From Caldisericota bacterium (GTDB lineage Bacteria > Caldisericota > JANLFM01): a stretch of DNA of 64,000 nt. Below, piece by piece: positions 39,375-47,465 of this stretch. The notes beneath the pieces are model-generated. The model had not been told where the DNA came from, did no database searches, and was given only the letters and a program-made list of their open reading frames with translations. The DNA is taken from positions 56,236 through 120,235 of the forward strand of contig JANLFM010000003.1 of NCBI GenBank assembly GCA_024655865.1, given 5' to 3'. Both the position numbers and the translations under genes were made by a program. Every line of letters begins with the position of its first letter. Within the stretch, counting starts at the first letter, position 1.

Positions 39375-40313
39375 CTACTCCTTATCAAACTCCTTCAGGG
39401 AGACCTGCTCATCTCTTTCCCGAGTTGGAGCGTCAGTACCTGTTGCGGCAGCCTTTCCCGAAGAACCGAAGAGCCTCATTTTGGCCTTAACCACCTTTTT
39501 GGTCTCCTCGCGGGCGCGGGTTAAGAATTTTCTCGGGTCAACCTCGTTCGGGAATTCTGCCATGGCTTCCTTAAGCCCTCTGGTGAAAGCCTTGTTCAGC
39601 TCGGTCGCCACGTTGATCTTCGAGATCCCGGCCTTGATCCCCTCACGATAGCTCTCATCGGTTACCCCTGAAGCACCGTGAAGGACGAGGGGGATGCCCA
39701 CGAGTTCCCTAATCCTTTGAATCCTCTCGATGTCCAGATGGGCTTCCTGCACCTGCATGCGGTGTATGCTACCCACGGAGACCGCGAGGGAATCCACCTG
39801 GGTTAGCTCCACGAAGCGCAGGGCCTCCTCAGGATCGGTCATCAGGGCCTTGAGCTCCTCAAAGGTGATCTCCCCTGATTGAGGCACCTTTCCTAGCTCG
39901 GCTTCTACCGGGATACCGACGGCGTGGGCGATATCCACAATTTTCCTGGTTATGGCCACGTTCTCCTCGAAGGGAAGAGCGGAGCCGTCGAACATCAAGG
40001 AGGTGAAGCCTGCGCGCAGGCAACGCACGTTCTGGATGAAATCCGTGCCGTGATCAAGGTGAAGTACCACGGGAACACTCACAGCCTCCGCTGCATTCTT
40101 CACCATGGCCACTATCTGTTCCAGTCCCGCGTATTTGATGGCCCCCTGGCTTGCCTGAAGGATCACGGGCGCCTTCTCCTCCTCTGCCGCTTCAATGATT
40201 GCCTGAACGTATTCCAGGTTGTTGGCGTTGAAGGCCCCAACCGCGTATCCCTCTTTTTGCGCTCTGATCAATAATTCCTTGCTGGTGACAAGTGGCATAT
40301 CCTGTTCCTCCAA
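39375..40313 (-). CDS. fba: Class II fructose-bisphosphate aldolase
   Basis: 312 aa; AVGAFNANNLEYVQAIIEAAEEEKAPVILQASQGA, VVLHLDHGTDF, LVLHGASGVTDE. Confidence 0.95.
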   Translation of the reverse strand: MEEQDMPLVTSKELLIRAQKEGYAVGAFNANNLEYVQAIIEAAEEEKAPVILQASQGAIKYAGLEQIVAMVKNAAEAVSVPVVLHLDHGTDFIQNVRCLRAGFTSLMFDGSALPFEENVAITRKIVDIAHAVGIPVEAELGKVPQSGEITFEELKALMTDPEEALRFVELTQVDSLAVSVGSIHRMQVQEAHLDIERIQRIRELVGIPLVLHGASGVTDESYREGIKAGISKINVATELNKAFTRGLKEAMAEFPNEVDPRKFLTRAREETKKVVKAKMRLFGSSGKAAATGTDAPTRERDEQVSLKEFDKE

Positions 40314-40408
40314 TCAAAATAAAAATTATCAATGGATTTATACCACTTTGCGGGGTTTAGGGGAACTTTGAGGAGTGGACTTCCCTCTTTTATTTTTCCT
40401 CCGGCATG

Positions 40409-40440
40409 AAAAAATTGGGGACAGTCCCCATTTTATTTTT
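40409..40440. repeat. Dispersed palindrome copy 7
   Basis: AAAAAATTGGGGACAGTCCCCATTTTATTTTT. Confidence 0.88.
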
Positions 40441-40479
40441 CAAAACCAGGGCATGGAACGCTGTCTGCATCCCGTTTAC

Positions 40480-40505
40480 AAAAAATAGGGACAGTCCCCA
40501 TTTTT
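40480..40505. repeat. Dispersed palindrome copy 8
   Basis: AAAAAATAGGGACAGTCCCCATTTTT. Confidence 0.9.
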
Positions 40506-42801
40506 ATTTCCAGGATTGGCCATCCGGGGAAAGGAGGACTTGACCGTTATCTCCCACGGCCAGCCAGGATCCCCCTCCGAAACCGAGAGCGTTGATATCA
40601 AAAGCGGTTCCTGAGGAGAGAGCCTCCCAGTGAGCCCCGTCCTTCGAGGTTAAAAGAATTCCATTTCGGCCTGCTGCCAGGAAACGCCCGTCTGCATAAT
40701 ATAGGCTCAGAATATCGGCATCCGTGCCCGAGGAAACCGCCGTCCAGTTCGCGCCATCCGACGAGGTCAAAATTATTCCCTTTTCTCCCGCTACTACCCA
40801 GAGGTCGTCTCCATGGGTGACTGCTCTCAAGTCCGGGGAATCGATCAGGCTGATCCTGTTCCACCTATTCCCATCCGAGGAAGTGAGAATGATCCCGGAA
40901 TTTCCTACGGCGACGAAACTGCCGTTCCCGTAAGCCACGGAACGGAGGCTCGCGCTTGTCCCGGAGGATCGGGATGTCCACTCGATGCCGAAACTGGAAG
41001 TAAGAATGGTTCCCTCGTCTCCCACAGCCACAAAAAGCCCCTGACCGTAATTGTCAAAACCGTAGGTGACTGCCCTCAAAAAAGCGGTGGTGTCTGTATC
41101 CCTTGTTTGCCAATTAAATCCATCATCCGAGGTGACAACAGCTCCTGCGCTTCCCACTGTAACCCAGCGACCCCCACCATAGACCAGTCCGCGCAGGAAA
41201 GAGGAAGCCGCGCTGACCGTGACAGCGGAAACGACAGTCTTTCCGGGCCCTGGGCCGGAGGAGGAAGTCGTCGTGGTATAAGTAACTGTCGGTTTGATCG
41301 TGTGGGTTTCCCAGACCAGGCCATCCTGAGAGCTGAGAATCAAGCCCGAATCGCCCACTGCAATCCAGTAGCCGCCCGAGAACCCGCAGGCGTAAAGGTC
41401 AACTCCCGAGACAACGGTTTCCCAGCTAATCCCATCTGAGGAAATCCACTGGGCTCCGGAATTGCCCAGGGCAACGTAGTTAGTGCCGTTGTATGCGATT
41501 CCTGACCAGCGCACCTGAGAGGAAATTCCACTGCGGCGCCAGTTTTTCCCGTCAGAGGAAAGAAGAAGGGTCCCGAGGGTTCCCCCCGCAAAGAGCTTAT
41601 CCTGGGTGACGAGTCCGGCAAGCAAGGTGTTCGTGACTCCAGAGTTTTTCTTTACCCAGCGAATGGCGTCCGTGGAGGTAAGAATCGTGCCGTCAAATCC
41701 CACGGCAAGGAAAAGTCCGTATCCGGAAAAAGTCCCAAAGGAAACTTTCCTTAACCCGGAGGTAATGGAAGCGTCTCTGGGGGTCCAGCTTGAGCCGTCA
41801 GGGGAAGTGAGGATCAGGCCTCCATCTCCCACAGCCACAAAATAATCAAGGCCGTAGGCCACGGACCACAGGTTCCGAGAAACTCCCGAGGTCTGTTCAT
41901 TCCAGTTTTTCCCATCAGGAGAAATGAAAATTGCCCCGTTATCCCCTACCGCCACCCAGAGGTCTGCTCCCCAGGCAACGCTCTTCAGATTGGCATTGCT
42001 TTCTGCGGAAGTGGCGGACCAGTTATACCCATCGGGGGAAACGATGACCTGGCCGTCATCCCCCACTGCCACCCAGTCACCGCCATAAGCCACCGCTCTC
42101 AGGGGCGTTCCCGTAGGGCCATAGCGCAGGGACCATTTGATCCCATCGCTGGAATTCAAAATAGCGCCTTTGTCCGTAACGGCGACGAAGAGGGAATTCT
42201 CGGCGGAAGTAGGAGTGGTAACGTCCGCCCACTCGCCTGTGATTACCGAGCCGGTACTTTCAGAAACGCTTGGAGTGCTCGTCTCCTCTTTTGGAGGAAC
42301 ACCGATGATCACCCTGTTTTTCTCGTTGTCCCAGGCTACCTCCTTTCCCAGGGCCTCTGCCACGAAACGGATGGGCACAAAGACGCGGTCCTGATAAATG
42401 AAGGGTTCTACATCTGGGATTACCTCTTTGCCATCGACGAAGATCGAGATGTTTTTAGAGGGCGCAGTAGCCGTATTTGTTTCCTCAACTGGTGCAGTCC
42501 CGATGATTACCCTGTTTTTCTCGTTGTCCCAGGCTACCTCCTTTCCCAGTGCTTCAGCTACAAAGCGAATGGGAACAAAGACCCGATCCTCAAAGATAAA
42601 GGGTTTCACATCGGGGGTGATTTCCACCCCATCCACGAAGATTTTAATATCTCTGAATTGAACTTCAATCTCTTGAGTTTTAGGCTCAGGGCTCCTGTAT
42701 GTCACTTCAATCTGCTGGGTCCCGGTGCTTGCGCTGACTAGGATCGCAGGGCTCAAAAATATCGACAGAATGCAAGTCAATGCCACAAGCTTACGCATCA
42801 T
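40504..42801 (-). CDS. Secreted protein: two copper-amine-oxidase-like stalk domains plus 14 propeller-type repeats
   Basis: 765 aa; duplicated KIFVDGVEITPDVKPFIFEDRVFVPIRFVAEALGKEVAWDNEKNRVIIG; 14 GxILTSSDGxxW-type repeats (Ycf48/BNR-like). Confidence 0.85.
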   Translation of the reverse strand: MMRKLVALTCILSIFLSPAILVSASTGTQQIEVTYRSPEPKTQEIEVQFRDIKIFVDGVEITPDVKPFIFEDRVFVPIRFVAEALGKEVAWDNEKNRVIIGTAPVEETNTATAPSKNISIFVDGKEVIPDVEPFIYQDRVFVPIRFVAEALGKEVAWDNEKNRVIIGVPPKEETSTPSVSESTGSVITGEWADVTTPTSAENSLFVAVTDKGAILNSSDGIKWSLRYGPTGTPLRAVAYGGDWVAVGDDGQVIVSPDGYNWSATSAESNANLKSVAWGADLWVAVGDNGAIFISPDGKNWNEQTSGVSRNLWSVAYGLDYFVAVGDGGLILTSPDGSSWTPRDASITSGLRKVSFGTFSGYGLFLAVGFDGTILTSTDAIRWVKKNSGVTNTLLAGLVTQDKLFAGGTLGTLLLSSDGKNWRRSGISSQVRWSGIAYNGTNYVALGNSGAQWISSDGISWETVVSGVDLYACGFSGGYWIAVGDSGLILSSQDGLVWETHTIKPTVTYTTTTSSSGPGPGKTVVSAVTVSAASSFLRGLVYGGGRWVTVGSAGAVVTSDDGFNWQTRDTDTTAFLRAVTYGFDNYGQGLFVAVGDEGTILTSSFGIEWTSRSSGTSASLRSVAYGNGSFVAVGNSGIILTSSDGNRWNRISLIDSPDLRAVTHGDDLWVVAGEKGIILTSSDGANWTAVSSGTDADILSLYYADGRFLAAGRNGILLTSKDGAHWEALSSGTAFDINALGFGGGSWLAVGDNGQVLLSPDGQSWK

Positions 42802-42822
42802 GTCTTCTCTCTCCTTTCTCTC

Positions 42823-44043
42823 TTATTCATAACGCAGGGCTTCAATGGGTTCAAGACGGGCTGCCTTCTGGGCTGGATAAAAGCCGAAAAAGACCCCCAC
42901 TGCCACGGAGAAAAGGAACCCTAAAAGCACAGAGTCTGCAGTAATGACCGCGGTAGTATTCCCCCACGAGTTGATCAGAAAAGACCCTCCAAAGCCCAGA
43001 ATAATCCCCAGTATTCCTCCGAAAGTTGAGAGGATCACAGCTTCCAGCAGAAATTGAATAATAATGTCCCTTTGCAGGGCACCAATCGCTTTGCGTAACC
43101 CAATCTCCCTCGTCCTTTCTGTCACCGACACCAACATAATGTTCATAATTCCAATTCCTCCTACAAGAAGGGAAATGCTGGCGATTCCAGCAAGGAGAGT
43201 GGTGAAGGATGCCGCCACTGAGCTCATGGTCTCAAGCAAGTCCTGCTGGTTCAGAATCGAGAAGTCATCGCTCTTCCCTTCAGCAATATTATGCCTGATA
43301 CGCAGAATCTGAGTGATTTTACTCGAAACATCGGTCATCTGCTCAACCGAGTTCACCTCCACGTTGATTTGCCCCAGGGTGCTTCTTCCGAAGAGGATTT
43401 TCTGGGCCGTAGTGATGGGGACAATAATCTGGTCATCCTGATTGGAAAAGCCGGTTCCTCCTTTAGAGGCCATCACCCCGATCACCCGGAATACGGCCTT
43501 GGTCTGGTTGACCACAAGCTGTACCGTTTGCCCTACCGGGTTCCCTTCCGGGAAAAGGGTTTGAGCTACCGTGGCCCCCAGGACAGCCACCTTGTCCCAT
43601 TGGTCCACCTCCGGCTGAGCAAAGAAAATCCCCTGGCTCAACTTGATGTTCATCAAGGCCTGATATTCAGGAGTAGTGCCCACAACAGAAGTGTTGGTGT
43701 TGTTGGAACTGACAACAGCCTGGACTCTACCAGAAAGGGTGGGAGCCACTGACTTCACGCCCTCGATGGAGCGGATAGCCTCCAGATCCTCCATGGTCAG
43801 GCTCTGGGCCTGGGAGGAGAGGGCCACACCTCCAGCACGCACGTTACCCGGCTGAATCATCAAAAGGTTGGTTCCCAGGGAGGAAATTCTTCCGGTAACT
43901 GCGGCCTGAGTACCTGCTCCCACCGAGAGCATCATTATCACCGCCGCAACCCCTATGATCACTCCCAGCATGGTGAGAAAGGAGCGACTTTTGTTGTGAG
44001 TAAGAGCGCGGAGGGCCATTTTCAGAATTCTTCCAAATTTCAT
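42823..44043 (-). CDS. MacB-like ABC transporter permease
   Basis: 406 aa; [64 protein letters not shown]. Confidence 0.93.
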   Translation of the reverse strand: MKFGRILKMALRALTHNKSRSFLTMLGVIIGVAAVIMMLSVGAGTQAAVTGRISSLGTNLLMIQPGNVRAGGVALSSQAQSLTMEDLEAIRSIEGVKSVAPTLSGRVQAVVSSNNTNTSVVGTTPEYQALMNIKLSQGIFFAQPEVDQWDKVAVLGATVAQTLFPEGNPVGQTVQLVVNQTKAVFRVIGVMASKGGTGFSNQDDQIIVPITTAQKILFGRSTLGQINVEVNSVEQMTDVSSKITQILRIRHNIAEGKSDDFSILNQQDLLETMSSVAASFTTLLAGIASISLLVGGIGIMNIMLVSVTERTREIGLRKAIGALQRDIIIQFLLEAVILSTFGGILGIILGFGGSFLINSWGNTTAVITADSVLLGFLFSVAVGVFFGFYPAQKAARLEPIEALRYE

Positions 44044-44780
44044 GCCGTGACCTCCTCTTTGGGCATCTTCTCCAGGATTTGGTGCGCCAGCAGCCGAGCA
44101 GGCACGGGTTCATCCGAGACGATCAACCCATCCCGCAGGCGAATGATCCTTTTGGCGTGGTGCCCGATGTCCTGTTCGTGGGTGACCAGGACTATGGTTC
44201 GGCCTTCCTCGTTCAAGGATTGAAAAATCTCCATTACCTCCTCGGAGGACCTAGTGTCCAGGTTCCCCGTGGGCTCGTCGGCCAGGATGAGAAGCGGGTC
44301 GTTAATCAGGGCCCTGGCGATCGCTACCTTCTGCTGCTGTCCGATGGATAACTCATTAGGCCGGTGATTGAGCCTATTTCCCAGCCCCACCTTTTCTAAA
44401 GCTTCTATGGCCTTCTTGTGAGGGTTTCTGACTCCGTTATACACGAGGGGGAGCTCCACGTTTTCCAGGGCGGACATCCGAGGAAGCAAATTGAAGTTTT
44501 GAAAGACAAAACCAATCTCGTGACTGCGCAATCGTGCCAGCTGATTGTCGTTAAGCTTGCCCGTATCGACCCCTTTTAAGAGGTAACGCCCGCTCGTGGG
44601 GATATCGAGACATCCCAGAATGTGCATCAGGGTCGACTTTCCGGAACCAGAAGGTCCCATGATGGCCACGAACTCACCTGCCTCAATGGTAAAGGAAACG
44701 CCGCGCAACGCTTTTACTATTGAGCTCCGCCCTAACTGATAATTCTTCGTGAGGGCCTGGGCCTCGATCACGGCGCTCAT
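44040..44780 (-). CDS. MacB/LolD-like ABC transporter ATP-binding protein (ORF extends to 44813; second Met likely start)
   Basis: [54 protein letters not shown]. Confidence 0.94.
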   Translation of the reverse strand: MSAVIEAQALTKNYQLGRSSIVKALRGVSFTIEAGEFVAIMGPSGSGKSTLMHILGCLDIPTSGRYLLKGVDTGKLNDNQLARLRSHEIGFVFQNFNLLPRMSALENVELPLVYNGVRNPHKKAIEALEKVGLGNRLNHRPNELSIGQQQKVAIARALINDPLLILADEPTGNLDTRSSEEVMEIFQSLNEEGRTIVLVTHEQDIGHHAKRIIRLRDGLIVSDEPVPARLLAHQILEKMPKEEVTA

Positions 44781-44781
44781 C

Positions 44782-46404
44782 TTATGGCGACCTCCTTCCT
44801 GCGCCGGGCTCAAAGGGTATTCCTTCCAGACCTCCAGGACCCACAGGGAATTGCCTGTTCTGGCTGGAAGAACTCTGCACCGTTCCTCCTTCGAAACTCA
44901 TAGCAATCTGGTCACCTTGCTGGAGGCCGTTCTTGATTTCTGCCATAGTGTCGTTGAGGATTCCCACTTCCACTTGCTTGACCACAAAAGCACTCCCGTC
45001 CCAGACTTTCACGAGATAGCGATTCCCAATGCTCGAGAGGGCAGTGCGAGGGATTATCAAAGCATTCTGGGCCTGTGCCACTACTACCTTCACCTGAACC
45101 GTCATTCCGGGCTTCAGGGTTTTTGCGGCTTCTTCATTTAGAGAAAAGTGAGCAGTATAGCTGACAACTCCCTGGGTTTCAGTAGCCACTGGATCTATGG
45201 AGGACAGTGTGGCATTGAAAGTCTGACCAGGGTAGGCATCAGCAGTAACCCTGGCTTCCATGCCCGGTTTAATCTCCCCGATGTTTACCTCGGGAACATT
45301 GGAAGTGACTTCCAGGGCGCTGGCATTCGTCAAGACCAGAAGAGTGGTGTTTGCCCCCACGCTGTCTCCCACCTTGACGTTTATGGCGCTAACTGTTCCC
45401 GCACTGGGAGCTACAACGGAAGAGGCCGCCTTTTGAACCAGCAACTGGTTTAATTTGGTTTGCGCCTGCTCCACTTGTATTTGCTGAAGGCGGAGGTCTA
45501 CGGTGGAGGTAGAGGACATCTTTTGTTCATACTGGAGCTGAGCAAGTTTCAAGGAGTATTCGGCACTGGTGAGCTGATTCTGGGCATTTTTTAAGGAGTT
45601 CTGATTGGACATCTCCGTCTGTTTGAGGGAAAGCTGGGCCTTGCTCAGAGCGTTCTGCGCGCTTGAAACCTGTTTCTGGGCAGAAGCGATCTGCTGATCG
45701 TTGGTCAATTTCTGGCTTTCCAGTTTCTCCTTTGCCGCATCCAGGGCTTCCTGAGCAGCCTCCTTCTCCGCTTCTGTTGTGGCATTGTCCAGCTGCTTCT
45801 GGGCCTTGTCCACTTCTTTCTGCGCTGTAGTTAGAGCTCGTTCAGCGTTCTCCTTCACGAGTTCCAGGTTAGCCTGGGCATCTTCCAAATCTGATTGTGC
45901 TTGAGCCACGGAATCTTTGGCCAGTTTTTCTGAAATGGAACAGGTTTCAGTCACCTGTTCCAGGTTAGCCTGAGCGGCCTCGAGTTCCATTTTGGCCTTT
46001 TCCAGGGAAATCTCCAGGTTTTCACGGTCGTAGTCAGAAAGAGGTTCTTGAAGCTGCTTGAGCCTCAGCTGAGCTGATTCCAGACTCCACTGGGCGTCCT
46101 GGATCTGGGAATCCAGATCGCTTGTATCCAATTTGAGAAGCTCCTGCCCCTCTTTCACTTCATCCCCAACGGAAACGTTGATCGAAGCCACTTTACCGGA
46201 TACCCCAGGGGTGACATTGATCTGAGTTTTTAAAGCTACGTTTCCCGAGAGGGAGAGTTCCTTAGAAATGGAACCCTGCTGTACTTTGTAAAGGGGGGAT
46301 TGGCCTTGAGTGCTGGCCGATTTGGGCCTGAATATCCAGTAGGCACCCCCTCCAAGAAGAGCAAGGATAATTACGACCAGAAGAATTTTTTGCCAGGTTT
46401 TCAA
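44782..46404 (-). CDS. HlyD/MacA-like membrane fusion protein
   Basis: 540 aa; N-terminal [44 protein letters not shown], long coiled coil, barrel-sandwich return. Confidence 0.92.
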   Translation of the reverse strand: MKTWQKILLVVIILALLGGGAYWIFRPKSASTQGQSPLYKVQQGSISKELSLSGNVALKTQINVTPGVSGKVASINVSVGDEVKEGQELLKLDTSDLDSQIQDAQWSLESAQLRLKQLQEPLSDYDRENLEISLEKAKMELEAAQANLEQVTETCSISEKLAKDSVAQAQSDLEDAQANLELVKENAERALTTAQKEVDKAQKQLDNATTEAEKEAAQEALDAAKEKLESQKLTNDQQIASAQKQVSSAQNALSKAQLSLKQTEMSNQNSLKNAQNQLTSAEYSLKLAQLQYEQKMSSTSTVDLRLQQIQVEQAQTKLNQLLVQKAASSVVAPSAGTVSAINVKVGDSVGANTTLLVLTNASALEVTSNVPEVNIGEIKPGMEARVTADAYPGQTFNATLSSIDPVATETQGVVSYTAHFSLNEEAAKTLKPGMTVQVKVVVAQAQNALIIPRTALSSIGNRYLVKVWDGSAFVVKQVEVGILNDTMAEIKNGLQQGDQIAMSFEGGTVQSSSSQNRQFPVGPGGLEGIPFEPGAGRRSP

Positions 46405-46643
46405 AATTATTTCCTCCTTTCCTTTTAAAATCTGCAGGCTTAAGACCCCAGTTTTGCCCGCCTTTCAGAAATCACAATTAGGGCACTAACTTTTCCGGCC
46501 TGCTCATAGTATGAGGAGGAATTTTATAAATTTTGGTTTAAAAGTTATGAAGAATTTGTAAAGATTAACAAGAAATGGAGCTTAAAGGGCGTCCTTATTT
46601 TTTTCCTTTAGGTGTATGGTAGTTTGAGAAAGTCTTATTTAAA

Positions 46644-47066
46644 TTAATCTTTGCCGTCGTTGGGGCAAAAATAAACTTCCCGGCGGAGAGCTTCTTCGAT
46701 CGCTTTCCGATCTTCCTCCGGTAACCTCTGAGCGTATTCCTGGAACAATCTCTCTAAGTATTTCACCCGAAGCAGAGCTCCCTGAGCCATAGCTTTTTCG
46801 CCAGAGACCTGCTTTTCCAGAATGCCCACAGCTTGTTCTAATTCATAGAGGCGATAGGTTAAAGTGGAATTCAAACCCGCTTGCTGGTGCAGCTCTGATC
46901 TGGAAATCATCAACTGGTCTTTTAAATGCTTTATTTCCTTTACCAGCCCCTCCATCTTTGAAATAAGACCGTCCCAGCCCTCTTTATCCCAGGAAAACCC
47001 GGGGAAGAGCTCCTCTAAACGAGCTTGAACTGTGGATAAATCTAAATTTTTCTCTTTTTTCCTCAT
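46644..47066 (-). CDS. Uncharacterised soluble coiled-coil protein downstream of a fluoride riboswitch
   Basis: 140 aa, no TM segment; ATG 10 nt after AGGAGG; preceded by the riboswitch at 47071-47137. Confidence 0.75.
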   Translation of the reverse strand: MRKKEKNLDLSTVQARLEELFPGFSWDKEGWDGLISKMEGLVKEIKHLKDQLMISRSELHQQAGLNSTLTYRLYELEQAVGILEKQVSGEKAMAQGALLRVKYLERLFQEYAQRLPEEDRKAIEEALRREVYFCPNDGKD

Positions 47067-47070
47067 AAAT

Positions 47071-47137
47071 AAAAAACCTCCTACAAGAATTTGTAGGAGT
47101 TATCAGCCCAGAGGGCGTCAGGCGAACTCCATCGCCA
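47071..47137 (-). promoter_or_regulatory. Fluoride riboswitch (crcB motif) with overlapping transcription terminator
   Basis: Minus strand: GGCGATGGAGTTCGCC TGAC GCCC-TCT-GGGC TGATAACTCCTAC AAATTCTTGTAGGAGGTTTTTT. P1 GGCGA/TCGCC, P2 GCCC/GGGC, UGAU junction and pseudoknot GGAGU:ACUCC match the crcB motif; terminator CTCCTACAA-ATTC-TTGTAGGAG plus T6 overlaps the pseudoknot strand. Confidence 0.92.
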
Positions 47138-47142
47138 GGAAA

Positions 47143-47171
47143 ATTATCTAACTTTATAAGGAGTTTATCAA
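47143..47171 (-). promoter_or_regulatory. Sigma-70-type promoter for the fluoride riboswitch leader
   Basis: Minus strand TTGATA (47166-47171), 17-bp spacer, GATAAT (47143-47148), placing +1 just before the aptamer. Confidence 0.7.
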
Positions 47172-47465
47172 TTACTTGTTATTGTTGCCTAAAGGCAAGG
47201 CCATTTTCTGGGGTGAATCGGAGAACCACGAAAAAATGCCAGGCTTTCTTTAGAAAAAGCGGAAGGAAGCGGAGGAGCCATTTCAACCCAAAAAGTTTCA
47301 CCTTAAAGTTCTCAACTAAAAATAAAAAAATTTAGAGGACCTCGAAAGTCCATCAAAAGTACAATCTAATCAAACTTTCTCTCACTGGAAAAAAGTTCCT
47401 TCTCTGAACCATGCTTGCTGGGTGTATTTTGCCTGTATGAATCTTTTTAAGGGCTGAATCAGGAC

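Noticed and set aside
47078-47099. Hairpin over the SD first read as an RNA thermometer or simple terminator
   Set aside because: The upstream aptamer sequence and pseudoknot complementarity explain it as a fluoride riboswitch expression platform.
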